A stretch of DNA of 64,000 nucleotides from Amia ocellicauda (taxonomy: Eukaryota > Chordata > Actinopteri > Amiiformes > Amiidae): positions 20,381,256 to 20,445,255 of the forward strand of contig NC_089850.1 in the NCBI RefSeq assembly GCF_036373705.1, written 5' to 3'. Of this stretch, positions 47,610-59,753 are shown one piece after another. Every line of letters starts with the position of its first letter. The first letter of the stretch is position 1. A program made the position numbers and the translations under genes. The notes beneath the pieces were generated by a model. It had not been told where the DNA came from. It saw only the letters and a program-made list of their open reading frames with translations, and did not search any database.

Positions 47610-50600
47610 TCAGATGTGCAAAAAGTGTAAAGTTACTTTCCTGTCATGTCAATTCTTTTCCATTCTAGATATAATATTTATTTATTTTTGTTTTCTTAAT
47701 TATTACATTTAATTTATCATAAAGCTGGCAATTCACTTGTGGATCAGTGGTCTCCAATCCAATTCCACAGCAGCAAAGTAACAATCCTTCAGGCTTGTAC
47801 ATGTGTCGTCAATTGGATTATACATGTCTGCAGTCGGTGGCTAATGATCCCATTCCAGGTCTTGAACAATTCACCTAATAAATAGTCCCATTATGTAATA
47901 GAGAGCTCTGTTGATGAATACCAGGACACCCAGATGAGTCTACAGCACCAGGGCTGGAAAGCCTTGTTCTGGACAGATAAAATGCCTCTCATGCTGTTCA
48001 AGTCATTTGTAATCACGGACACAAATGTGTGGCATCAACATGGGCAATCGGCTGAACACTGGAGCGAGACACAGTTCTGCAGTTTTAATGGGCCTCTTAG
48101 CAACGGGGAAACAGTAATTGTGACAAATCGATTAATCATCTAACGTGGGATGGAAATTAAATCCAGAAGTCATTACAGTCGCTCTAGGATAGGTTTTGAC
48201 CTCACTAGTCTGCTCACTGATTGAGGCATTATCTTCATCCCAACGTGTTTAAAGGCTCTGCTGCCGAGTGCTGCCCAGGCTTTGCCGAGATGAGCTGCAG
48301 CTGAGAAGAGTGACAGGTTTATTTTGGACGTGCTTTGTGAGGGTGAGTTTAAATAATGAAATAGAGAATGGGGTCACGATCCTGTGTTAGTTTCTCTCTC
48401 TCTGACGTGCATACAAGCCCACAGAAAGGCAAGTGTTGCTTTTCCTGGCTTGTGGTGCTCGGCTGTGCAGGCTGCTGACTTTACTGTACTGTTTTGAAAA
48501 GCCCTGATCTGGGTTCAATAAGAACCTGATTGCCAATTCAACTGTCTGTCTCAGGAAATACCCACGCTTACGATATCCTGCATGCGTTGTCCACATGCGT
48601 AAGTGTGTCCGTTATAGGTACTCTTAAAAACCTTGTTCCTGGACATGTGACGAGGATTTATATCAGCTGGGTAAATCACACCCTATCGGTTACATGAAGC
48701 TCGTTTCTCGTGTGAGCTTTCCAGGGTTCTTTAAACACAAATCCCCACCCAGGGTTTATCCCCTCAGTCTAGATTTAAAAGCATCAGGCCCTAAGCTCAA
48801 TATTAACCCCAACAGCCATAAAACCAGGTGGAGATGAGCTGCAAATTCTAAATGAAAAAAAGAACAAAGGAACAAGTCAAAGACACTGCGTATTTGAATC
48901 CTTTTGGAAATTATCATAATTAAGATAGATACTGCATTTTGAGCAAGAACACAGAGGGGTGGACTAACGAGGTAGGCAGGCAGTAGACCAATGCAGTGTA
49001 ATGCCCTGCCCGTATGCAAGTTTACGATAAGGATTTTGCACTTTTGACATGGTTTTACTGTTGTGGTGCCACCGTTTTACGTTGGTTTCCAATGGTTTTA
49101 ACCTGCCTTCTCTGTGCTTCACTACACCATGAACGAACCAGGGGGCACAGTAAACATGCCTTAGAAACCTCTTCCATGTTACTCCCACAGCCCAGTGTAG
49201 TCCAGCACAGTGAAGGCCTCTCCAGCCCATACGAAACCAATGGAAAACTATGGCAAATCGGCAGCAGAAAGTGTCGAAATCTTCTGGGAAATTCACCGGG
49301 TAAACTCGCATAAGGCTGTGCTGTAGTGTAGTGTAGAGTGCCCCAGTAAAGGAGATTACGGTGATGGATGTACGAGGAGTCACGTGTGGGGAAGGTAAGC
49401 CTACAGGACTAATCGTGTTATGGTTCAGGTTAAGGAGGCATTATGAGGGGCTGCTGGCTTGTGCATAGACCCTGCAGCCTGTGGAGACAAGAGCACCCCT
49501 GTGACTTCCCCTCACATTGTGTCTGGAAAGATTGATAACTTTCTATAATGATCATATTATTGTTCTTATTATTGCATAAATAAAAATGAACTCCCTGTTC
49601 TGTTTATCTGTGTGTTTTTCCTGTCGGTCCAAACTCCTCTTCATGCGCCCCTCTATTAGGTGTTCAGTTGGATATTATTCAGGTTTGCTTCAGTATCATC
49701 TAGAGCAGGGGTACTCAATTTTGTTCCAGCCGAGCTCACAATTACTTAATTGAAATAATAATTTCCTAAATCAGAGCATTTTAATAATTTTTAACAGTAC
49801 TGGTTTTAAGTATAACATTGTATAAGGAAATTATCTTATTAAGGAACCAACTTTTTATCAGTTACACAATTTAAAGAGCCAAATGTAATCAAATTACTTA
49901 AATTAAGTGTTCAATTAAGTAATTGAGAGCTCGGCTGGAACAAAAACCAGCAGGGTAGGGGGTCCAGGATTGAAAACCACTGATTTAGATGTTCAATCTA
50001 AAAAGCTGCATGCCTATGTGTTACTAGACATACCCCAACAGAGACTCGAGATAACTTCATGGTAACTCCTTGTCAGGAAACAATCAATATTTTCCCGCCC
50101 CTGTGAGTTCTCGCTACAGAATGTATTCCAAGCTGTACAGGAGTTAAGCTCATAGTATCTCCTTTCCAAGACCAGGCAGTCACTATGCCAAGCATAGCCA
50201 ACCTTCACCTCTCCTCCACAAGCTCGGGAACGCAGCGTTCCCCCGGGAGCCGTTTACCCCGTGTTGCCCGGTAGACGGTTACCTGCATCCGCCTGCTCAC
50301 CTGGAGCTCCAGCACTTTGATGCGGTGCCGGTGGTTCCGGAGCTCCTCCTGCAGCTCAGAGATGGTTTCCTTCAGGTCCAGGATCTGCTGCTTCCTCTCC
50401 TCGTTCTCGTGCAGCCAGTAGGACACCTCGTCCGTGCAGCGGAACATGTCCGGGCATCTCTGCTCGTCCAGCTGTGGCAGGGTAGCCATGATCCGGCACT
50501 TCCCGTTGGGGAGGGCCTGGTTGCTGTACTCCCCGCACTGGATGAGCCCACTGCTGATGCGCTGAGTGTTCTCATGGAATTCGGTGTCGTTCCCACGAAC

Positions 50601-50660
50601 CATCAGCCAGGAACTCCAGACCACCAGGAAGACAGGAGTGTGAAGCAGTAGGATGTTCAT
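41450..50660 (-). CDS. Secreted coiled-coil fibrinogen-domain protein (angiopoietin-like/fibrinogen-like class), 429 aa
   Basis: Exons on minus: 50660-50301, 47170-46939, 44052-43915, 43739-43523, 42157-41962, 41596-41450; all GT-AG, phases agree, stop at 41452-41450. Residues 1-23 are a signal peptide ([20 protein letters not shown]). A Cys-containing region follows ([21 protein letters not shown]). A coiled coil spans about 88-175 ([20 protein letters not shown], then [20 protein letters not shown]). The fibrinogen-related domain fills about 205-429 ([80 protein letters not shown]). Layout matches angiopoietin-like and FGL proteins, which are secreted ligands. The loop that normally carries the DxD calcium ligands reads [13 protein letters not shown] and is short. 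I cannot assign an orthologue; the C-terminus ([16 protein letters not shown]) is distinctive. Confidence 0.9.
44879..45775 (+). mobile_element. Internally deleted Tc1/mariner-like transposon
   Basis: The inverted ends CACCGATCAGCCATAACATT (44879) and its complement AATGTTATGGCTGATCGGTG (ending 45775) are essentially identical. They are flanked by TA duplications (44877-44878 and 45776-45777). The element is 897 bases long. High end identity suggests a comparatively young copy, mobilised or deleted as a non-autonomous derivative. Confidence 0.93.
45071..45743 (+). pseudogene. Tc1-like transposase with deleted catalytic core
   Basis: Starts [20 protein letters not shown] with a helix-turn-helix, followed by [20 protein letters not shown], and reaches the first catalytic region (KKVAWSDES). 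A deletion then joins this, out of frame, directly to the C-terminal [20 protein letters not shown], which carries the DDE Glu region. The stretch with the second catalytic Asp is missing. The second half is intact in its own frame to about 45743. The product cannot be active. Confidence 0.9.
48985..49345. repeat. Possible degenerate foldback element
   Basis: The left arm (TATGCAAGTTTAC and TTGGTTTCCAATGG near 49014-49095) and the right arm (ACCAATGGAAAA and GTAAACTCGCATA near 49237-49312) are imperfect inverse complements. The match is patchy, so this is a weak call. Confidence 0.3.
49706..49982. mobile_element. hAT-like foldback MITE
   Basis: The right end, read inward, is CAGTGGTTTTCAATCCTGGA; the left end is CAGGGGTACTCAATTTTG. 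Both continue into GTTCCAGCCGAGCTC and CAATTACTTAATTG in inverted orientation. Flanks ATCTAGAG and ATTTAGAT match at 6 of 8 positions, consistent with an aged 8-bp hAT duplication. There is no coding content. Confidence 0.75.
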
Positions 50661-53292
50661 TGTCCCCTTGAGCCCGACACTTACCCAGAGGCCCCTGCTC
50701 AGCCTCAGTAGCAGTTAACGAGACTGCAACAGACAGACAGAGCTCTCTCCAGCAGAGTCGGGTTCTCAGACCCTCCAGTTTCACCGCACGTGCTCCTCAC
50801 CCCCACCTGCCTCGCCTTAGGGCATTTGTTTCCAAGTCGTCGTTTTGGTTCTATGGTGCTTCGCCTTTTTGTATCATGTATTAGTCCATCACACTACCTT
50901 GCTGGGTGTCATGAGCAGACAGTTCCTCTGTCACGTTAATACATTTTCACGGACCTGAAAGACACACAGGAAGAGATTTTTTTTTTTTCATGCAGATCCT
51001 AATCTTTACAGCCCCACTGCCCCTCCGCACACAGCTTGGCTACATGAAGGCTTTGTAAAGGTCTATTTATATTATTATTATACAAAATACAAATCTCTAC
51101 ACCACTGAATCTGCAGCCACTGTTGTCTGAACAAACTTAGCCACCTTCCCCAATGTGTCCAGGAAAGGCTGGTCAGAAAATGGCTCAGCCAACCTGTACT
51201 CTCGCTTAAAACGCAACTACTTTGTGTTTGATACTGGATTAGGCAGTTCTGCACCTTGTTAATTACTCTTTCACTCAAGATTGGGTTACTGAACCGGGAA
51301 GAAAGAATGTTTTAAGACGTACCTCACGCACAGACATCGCACACATATCTGACAAGCGAGAGCGAATGCACCTCCCTCTCCCTGGCTGGAGCACAAACTG
51401 CTCTGGGGACTCCTGACACTTCTGCTGTAAACGACATTCCCATCTCAAGAGTGGGCAGCTCAATTTACCCACGGGCCGAGACCTTTGCGGATGGTTTTCC
51501 CCGGAGTTAAGAATCCCACTAACGGTCCCCAGTTTGTGAGACTAGTGTTAACAACCATCACACTAAAGAGTCATGCATTTGCAAACTGTGTGTCCCACAG
51601 TCCTCTGGCACCAGGCCACACTTCACAACACTGGGGGGTGAACCATGTATCCAGGAAATCCCCAGCTCAGCTCGGGAGGGCAGGGGGTGGGGTGGATTTG
51701 CTGCGATTTGATTGGGAGTTTGAGCAGGGGACTGAAGATGGCCAGGTAGAAACGGACAGGTTTCAATTGAATCTTTCAGCCCTGCCAACATTTCACTAAT
51801 CAGGTTCGCAGGGTTAGAAAGAGGATCTGGGGATGTAATTATATCGGCATACAATCATCTGCCCCCTGTCCCCTTTACCGCCCACAGACTCTGTCAGGGG
51901 CGGGGCAGAATTGGGTTAAACTGGAACAGGGATTCTAAAATATGGGGCAGAAGAAACACAAGAGGGAGGGAATAAGAGGTCCCATTTTACATCCTGTCAT
52001 TCTTCCGGGCAGAGGATCTGGACAAACTCCAGGCTCCAGTGACCCACTTAAAGCCGGAGAATTGGGAGCATTGAAGACGGCAACGCATAGCGAAGCGGAT
52101 ATTCACATTGTATTCACAGGTTTTCATTTTATTTGTGTTGGCATTCAAAGCTTCATGGTTTCTTTGCAATGGACAGATTCTACTCTTGACCAAAGGACAA
52201 ACAGGACAAACACACAGAGAGTAGAAACTACATGTATCTACGGAAGCTTCTGGTATCGCTGACACGGACTCTATTACAAGGTACATGCAGTGACTCGCAC
52301 TTGGACACAATACATGATTACATAATACATTTTAATACACTTGTGTGTCTAACTTGTACGTCCCCTTTACCAAAGGCTCAGCTCCAGTGAGCCAGTCAGT
52401 GTTTTACTGTGAAGTGAGGTCGTCATGTATGGTAATGCTGTAAATCTGATGACTAAAGGCTGCATTTAGTTCCCTTTGCATTATTCTAAATATCACACAT
52501 CAGCCCTCTTCAGAAAGAGAATCAAAATGTCACCTTTCCACTGTAACTCAGCGCCTCACTCCAGTCATGTTCGTTCACCTGAAGCTGACAGGCAGAGTCG
52601 ATGACCTACAAACCCAGTACGGAAAACTACAGTGCAATCGATCAGTCACTGACTAATTTAACCTGAAAATATGAGAAAGGAACATTGACTTACCGTAGTG
52701 CAGACCCTGACAGCCCGGTCACTTCTTAAAGAAGGCAGGCTCCATGTTAATGCCAATTTCTTCCCTCTGCAGAGAAAGCACTTTCCTACAGGTAAGCAGT
52801 TTCACTGGAAAGCTGACAATATGGTCAGTGTTACTCTGTTATCGTGCGCTACAGACATCCCTAATCTCTGCTAATCCCCCTAATTGGATTCCTGGTTAGA
52901 AGAATGACAAGAGATATTAAACATACTGCATGAAATGGATGCTAATCACAGTGTCCAGTCCTTGACATTGCAAAGTCATTTAACAGAAATAAAATGCATA
53001 CCAACAGCATCACACACAGCCGATCAAAACTATAGGGAGGCACGAAACTGTCACTTAACCTCAAAAAGGAAGACAATAGTATGTTACTGCTGGATTAATC
53101 TTGGAGGTCTATTGTCCTTTCAGCAGGAAATATAACCGTGGATAAGCACCTCGGTTACTGCCATGGCACTGGAGTTAATTACAGGATTGTGTGGCGATTT
53201 ATCGTGGCTGCAAAGACGGACATCAGGCCAAATGGCCATGCATCTGTAGTTACCCTGAGGGTAAGGGTGTTTTGTGTGGACAATTGCCAGGA

Positions 53293-53295
<3 letters not shown>

Positions 53296-53358
<63 letters not shown>
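53296..53358. repeat. (AT)n microsatellite
   Basis: About 31 AT units in an almost perfect run. Confidence 0.97.
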
Positions 53359-53363
<5 letters not shown>

Positions 53364-55986
53364 TAGACTACAGCTTGCAAATCAATAGATACAGAAAAAC
53401 TGGTAGCTATGCAAACAAATGTGTCTGATTCACAAAGAGGAAAATGGCAAGAGAGAGTAGAATGAAAGCTACTGTCATCATGTGAAGTATAAGTGTAAGA
53501 TTTTGATGAGACAAAGGTGTGCCATTAAATGTGAGAGATGTATCCTGTTGCTACACTTCCTTTCAAGAAGGTTCATACGTTTCATACAATCCAAGAGCTA
53601 TAATGTATTGCTTCCTTCAAAGCAAAGTTGAATTTCAATCAGATTTCTCAGTTTTAATTGCCAATGCATATTTTCCAGATAAACAGTTATGGTAAGTTAC
53701 TTTCTATGAATTAGGAAGTCATGCTAGGGGTGTGGGATGTGTTTTCTGCAGCCATATAGTTTTCCTGTGAAGCTCTTTGCAGAGTTGAAGTGAATGCAAT
53801 CCTGAGAGAAGTTTCCAGTTTCCAAGAGAAATAAATACAACTAAAGATTATGGTCAGCTTTTAAAGTTGACAAATTAAAAGATACACACAGTTCGCAGGA
53901 CATTACCCATGATACATTCTGGTACCTAGAGAGAGGTGTGAAACTCATCCAATTACTGGAATAATTAGTCCTCTTTAAGCGATTGAGTGCACAAGTGAAA
54001 CACACAGCAGGATTAACAGCTTGTGTTAACTTAATTTATAAACTGACATTTTCATACGTGTAAAAAAAATACAATTTCAAGATCAGGAACAGTGCACTTG
54101 ATTAGTTGAATGGAGGTACACACGCCAGATGACACAGTCCCACAATTACCACAATCAGGAAGGCGTCAAGATTGTTCCTTGTAACAACGTTCATCCACCA
54201 CAGACTACACACCTCAGAGGGACACGGAGGCTGAGAAGGATGTCCCACATCCAAGGCATCAGAGCCATCTACTGGTAACCTCTAGTGACAGCTGAAGTCC
54301 CCTAGCAGTCAGATGGCCAGGAAGTGAGGCAAGCACATGTATTTTCTGCTGGCCTGACCAGTTAGACCACTTGAACAAAATGAAATCTAACTCTAGCTCT
54401 TTAGATAATAATTTGTCAAAAAGCACAGTGTAATGAACCCTGTACCAAACACTGTGATTCACAACTTCAGTGACCTGATGGCTGGAATTCATCTGATTGA
54501 GTTCCAGACAGAACGCTCATTATGTGAGTGTTTGAGAAAATATAATTACCTCCTGCATGTGTGCATCAGTAATTGATAACCCATTAAAAGCTGTTCAGAG
54601 GGGTTTGCTGTGTTTATATAACCAGCTTAATCACCTCCGACAGAAAGTAGAGCGATCGCGTCATTGTGGAATCATGGCAGCCTACACTGTAAGAACAGGC
54701 AGAGGGAGAGGGTGGGTGAGAGAGAGAGAGAGAATTAAGTGGTTTTATTTCTTCCCCCCTCTGCCTCTCGTCGTCGCCCTCTTCCCCAGGGTGTTCTGTA
54801 CAGAGGTTAATACTTCTCTATTAGTTTTCCACTGCGTTGACTCTATTCCTTGGTTCTGGTTGCTGCCGTGCTGGAACAATTAAAGGCTTTGCTACTAAAT
54901 CTCTCTCCAATACAACACTTCCAGCAACACGTTTATCATTGATCTGAGGAGTAATGAGATATACAAGACCTGACCAGAATCCCTGTGCTTTATTGCAAGT
55001 AAGTAACAATAGTAGTTATTGCAAACTAGGAGGAGGTAGAAACTGTCCTTCCAGCAGGAGTCTGGGTGTATCTTTTACCAACATGTCTATGTCCAACCCT
55101 ATCCCTATAAAAGCTGACTGTAGTGTACCTGGTGTAATCAGGTGTCAAGTCTATGTAACGATCATGGTAAAGCAGGGAAAACTGTGGTAAAGCAAGGTGA
55201 GTGACCGCTCAAGTCAAACAGCAGCTGCCTCTTTCAGTTTGAGGGAAGCCTGCAAACTCCGTCCTGTCAAAACATCCTGCAGAGTATGAAGCCATATTAT
55301 CCCTCTACTCCTGATCCCAATGCCCCGCCATCCTAAATATTCCCACAACGCCCTTCCCTCACAGCACCTTCCTCATAGACCCTCTCATTAACGGGATCAC
55401 TCCCCTAATCCCATTTAAAGGAGGTTTAAAAAAAAAAAAAGAGCATTTAGCATCTGCGTCAAATGCAATTAAAACGCCATCGAGCGGGACCACTTCTTTT
55501 CACCAACCCTTATTTGTCCCCTCTAATTGCAATCTCGCTGGAGTGACCTTTTCACTTGGAGCAGGAGGCCAGAGAGTCAGATGGAAGACATCGTTGTTAA
55601 GTTCCTCTTGCCACTCATCTCATTAGGGCAGATTGCGCTCAAAGACGCACACAACAATGTCGCTCACGAAACACTGAGAGCAGGACCACAGGGGGCCCCG
55701 GTGTCCATTCCTCCCCAGGTCTCAATGACCGGATTGATTGATTGAGTTGTTTTTTGCATAAGAAGTCAACTTGCCTGTTGATTCCAGGTCTGAATCAGCG
55801 GCTGGCTGAGGTGGCTATAAACCCTGCAGGAGCCCTTGAGCTCTGGAAAGGCCAGCTTCTGATTCAGACCCTGCAGCTCTGCAATTCATACATCGATTTG
55901 ATCTGAAACACCATCTGTAGGAATCAAAATCTTTCAGTTGTGATCCTGACCTAAAATTCTGGTATTATTGATATTGTAATTAGTTA

Positions 55987-55990
<4 letters not shown>

Positions 55991-56043
<53 letters not shown>
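55991..56043. repeat. (AAT)n microsatellite
   Basis: About 17 AAT trinucleotide units in a row. Confidence 0.97.
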
Positions 56044-56044
<1 letters not shown>

Positions 56045-57185
56045 TATTTGATCCAAGGCCACTAACATGTTTTTACAAATAGACATACAGTGTTGTACAG
56101 ATACACAATATTAGAAGGGTTACAAATCACTTTAAAAATTGCTCCACACGTTGCAACACATCAAGTTATAACAATAATGTCTCTAAATTAAAATGTGATT
56201 TTATCAAAGGTGTAGAATTATTGTTGTTATTATTAGTATTATTTTACTTGTAAGCTTATATTGTTTCTTATATTGTAAAAACAGGAATTAAGGCTTCTTA
56301 AAAATCAAACAAATGTTTCACTGTCACTGTGTGCGTTCTATGGGCATAAACATTTCCTGTGTGGCACGGACTCCTCACGTCTATATTTGAGCTACAAATC
56401 CACAGATATTTTTAATTCTATTCGGCCACTTAGTCCTCGTGATCATGGGGCACTAAAAGCCCCTGAAGGCTCAGAAACACTCTAATGTTCTCATCCTCGG
56501 AACCGCTTTAGAAAAGAGGAAACCAGAACATAAGCCGTCTCTCAGACCAAGGTCAGGTCTCCAAGTGAATGGTTTGGCTTTTAATAAAGGAAGTCTTTCT
56601 TAGTAAACATTTTAACTTTAAAGCAATATCCTGATAATGTCTGAACACCTGCAGAATCAATTTGCCACCTGAAGGCCACAATGTACATTTTTATATCGGG
56701 ACCGTTTTTAATGGCCAGAAAGGTCATAAGAGCGTCCCTGAGCTGGAACTGGAAAAACGTCCTACGCATACACAACATTATAAGGGTAACAAAATCACAC
56801 ACACACACATACTCAAAAACACATCCAGGCATGACAGTGAAATATGTTTGTATGTTAAAATATATTTCATATAAACATGTTAAACATTAAATATACTTTA
56901 ATATCTTGTTGTATGTACAAATATACAGTGGCAGATTTGTAATTGAATTTAAATGCAGTAAATGCAGGTGAAACACGGTCCTGGGGACAGAGTGGGCAAA
57001 GAGCATTTCAATTCACAGGGCTCCAGTCGTCCTACTGGGTATTGATTCAGCCATTAACTGTGGAATAAGCCAGAGCTCTAGAGCTGAGCAAAGCTGCAGA
57101 AGCAGGTGTGACTAAGGACAGTATTTGTTTAGGTACGGCTGTGTTTAAGAACATAAGGAACCACAGGCAAAAGACCCTGAGGCTG

Positions 57186-57370
57186 TCGGACAGTGGTGTG
57201 GAGTGGTGGTCAGGGCACTGGACTGGTGCCAGAGGGAGTTATTGTTAAAATCCCAGGTGAGTCGCTGCTGTTGAGTCCCTGATGCAGACACCTTACCCAG
57301 ACTGCTCCAGCACAGAAACAATTGTATAATTAGATATCCAAGATGCTTTGGATAAAGTATTGGTCAAATA
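57186..57370 (+). mobile_element. Degenerate tRNA-derived SINE
   Basis: AGTGGTGTGGAGTGGTGGTC and AGGGCACTGGACTGG form a box A-like tRNA head. The body contains ACCTTACCCAGACTGCTCCA and a GGATAAAG-type tail, matching the better copy at 61284-61480 at equivalent spacing. Confidence 0.65.
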
Positions 57371-59311
57371 AATAAATAGTGCTCTTTCTATGGCAGAGAG
57401 GGGCCGCATGGTGCCTTTTCTAGTGATACACAGGGAGTGAGGGCGCAAGTAGCCCCATGTGGTGCTCCTGCCATCACTTGAATTCACACTCAACTGAGCC
57501 GCAGCTCTGTGCTCCGCTGTGCCCGACCTGTGCATCGCTGCTTCACTGGTGCCTTAGACAGTCAGGGGGACGAATCTCAGAGTATCCAGCACTCCTGCGC
57601 GCCCTGCTTTGTTTCGATTCATGCAAGTTTATAATAATAATCATTATTATTATTCCCATTACTCATCTCCGCAAGGGGAAACCATAACTTATAAATAAAC
57701 CTCTCCTTAGTTTACACAGTATTTGTCCCCCACCCCACCCACCAATTTATTTCCTTCATTTTGTCAGTTTAAGAACAAGTGAACTCGTAATTGTCGAAAA
57801 ACAGGACATCGGGACATTGGGCAGGAGTTTGGCACTGTAATAGCCCATAATAAGCTTATCTGTGCGATCAGTGGATTTCAGCCCACAAGGTGTTGTATCA
57901 TTATTATTATTATCTCTTCTAGTCCGCCTTGCTTGCCTGTAGAAATCACCAGTGTCGATGTTAATCGCATTACAGAAATAGAGAAGAGAATTTGGGGCCA
58001 CTATGATCAGTAAAAGACTGCTTTATTTTCAGCAATCGGTTAATCGCTTGATTTCAAAAAGCCCTCTCCTCTCTGTGCTTCTCACATCAGACGCCTGCTG
58101 CAGAGGCTTGGCAGGCATTTGTCACTGGCTGAACTAAGAAGAGAAAAGCAAAGGTCTGATCTGATGATCACACATGCAGTATTTATACCTTGCCCCCCGC
58201 TTCTGTCAGCCCAGTCACATCTATTTGTGCTCTCTCTAAACATATGAACACTTCTTGTGATGTTTTGAGCTGCAAAAAAAAAAAAAAAACCTCCCATGAC
58301 AAATGCAAAGTCGGAACTAAGCCGACACGAATACAAAAGGAACAACGGGGAAGCTATGTGTGGTGTGAGACGTTCACGACCTTTCATAATGAAGATAATT
58401 AATGCCAGGATCCACAGCTAATGAGACAGCAAAGTTCAGATCAATGGTCCCTCCTGCTTTTCCTATTCAAGTCAAGGCCGCCCAGTGCTGGCCTCTCTCT
58501 CTCTCCATGCCCTATAACAAGCCTAATCAACACACACACACACACAACTGACCCCTAGACACCTGACCTTGTAGTAAATATGATAAAAAGAAGCAAAAGT
58601 AACCCTGAGAGAAACTTAAAACCCTGTCTGATGGCCGGCTCTCTGTAGTTAACTCCGATCCAGTGTGGCACCGTAAATCTTAGAGTAGAAATATGAAAGT
58701 TGTCCCAATTAAATGGTGTAAGAGTTTGTATAGCAGCACTTTTTTTACAACCCAAAGAATATGCAGGTGTGTTTATAGATGGATTGATTCAAAGTGTGTC
58801 CACAAGCACATCGTCATGGAAATATAACGAAATGAAAGATCGCCAGGTTGAGATTCTGACTTCAGTATGGACTGCGGTGAAAAATAGCAGGGCCTGATGA
58901 CAGAGGGCAGGAGGAAGCTTAAAATTGCACTGGAAGACATGACTCAAATGTCAAATCAGAAACAAAGTGTTCCACAGCACGCAACCACCGTTATTACAGC
59001 TCCCAGCGCCTCGGCTGCAGCTCAGCCCCACGCAGCGAGTGGGGCTCAGAAACGAACACGCAATGAGGCGCAACATCCCGGGAACAACACCTGCGAGGCC
59101 AAACAAATCAATTTTCACAGAAAACAAATACCTGCTCTTGCCCTTTCGGAAAGGCTTAGAGCACTTAAGATGCTTTTCTGTGCAATTACTCCAGCCGGAT
59201 CTTCTGCCATATTTGATTAATCAGCTCTTTTCACACTTATCTGCCTCGCATCCCAGAACAAAAGGACCGGCTTGTGGCTTCGGATCCCAATTGAACACGC
59301 CTCACCTTTTA

Positions 59312-59313
<2 letters not shown>

Positions 59314-59344
<31 letters not shown>
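59314..59344. repeat. (CA)n microsatellite upstream of pomc
   Basis: Uninterrupted CA run of about 15 units, roughly 290 bases upstream of the pomc TATA box. Confidence 0.95.
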
Positions 59345-59347
<3 letters not shown>

Positions 59348-59429
59348 ACACATACCACTTTAATATGTGACAGAGATACCCTTGCTTGAAAAGTGGGAGC
59401 TGCTTTCTAATGCTTCCCTCTGTCACTGG

Positions 59430-59437
59430 TGACGTCA
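59430..59437 (+). promoter_or_regulatory. pomc: Perfect cAMP response element in pomc promoter
   Basis: The palindrome TGACGTCA lies 168 bases upstream of the TATA box. CRH signalling raises POMC transcription through cAMP in vertebrate corticotrophs, so a CREB-type site here is reasonable. Direct use of this site is inference. Confidence 0.6.
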
Positions 59438-59604
59438 GAACCCCCCCATTGTGGCTTTTCATCCTCACATTTCCAATTGCAGAACCTTATTGTAGCACCG
59501 CCCCTCTTAAGTGGACTCACAAAAGGACCATCTAAAAAAAAAAAAAAAAAAAACAGCAAAAAAAAAACCTGTTGTCCCCGGAAAGGTTGCCAAGCAGGGT
59601 TGGG

Positions 59605-59611
59605 TATAAAA
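59605..59611 (+). promoter_or_regulatory. pomc: TATA box of pomc
   Basis: TATAAAA lies about 30 bases upstream of the inferred start of noncoding exon 1 near 59634. POMC genes are TATA-driven. An A20 tract (about 59534-59553) and a second A-rich run lie just upstream. Confidence 0.75.
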
Positions 59612-59633
59612 GAAGTCACCGAGAAGAACAGAG

Positions 59634-59753
59634 TCAGAAACCGAGCAAGAGCCAGTCCCTAGAGCTGCTCTTAGGACCACCTGCACACGGCACTTGAAGA
59701 CCTGGGAGCGCAGAGGCAGCGCCGAAAGACTGAAGACAGAGTGTTTACCACAG
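59634..59753 (+). other. pomc: pomc noncoding exon 1
   Basis: A purine-rich leader without an in-frame start ends at CACAG/gtaatg (donor at 59754). Vertebrate POMC genes have an untranslated first exon of similar size. The 5' end is inferred from the TATA spacing. Confidence 0.7.

Larger units (their letters stand above)
47171..50300 (-). other. Intron 1 of the fibrinogen-domain gene
   Basis: A 3.1-kb intron between the phase 0 boundaries at 50301 and 47170. It contains the hAT-like MITE at 49706-49982, a possible older foldback repeat at about 48985-49345, a weaker MITE-like stretch near 47739-47975 (CAGTGGTCTCCAATCC), and a short GT/GA run near 47578-47608. No coding exon is evident. Confidence 0.6.
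50661..59400. other. Intergenic region between the fibrinogen-domain gene and pomc
   Basis: The fibrinogen-domain gene (minus) and pomc (plus) are divergent and share this 8.7-kb spacer. No gene is supported; open frames here are short and domainless. It contains (AT)n at 53296-53358, (AAT)n at 55991-56043, a SINE at 57186-57370, (CA)n at 59314-59344, and a unique TAAT-rich stretch at about 55430-55720 that is a plausible regulatory element. Confidence 0.6.
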
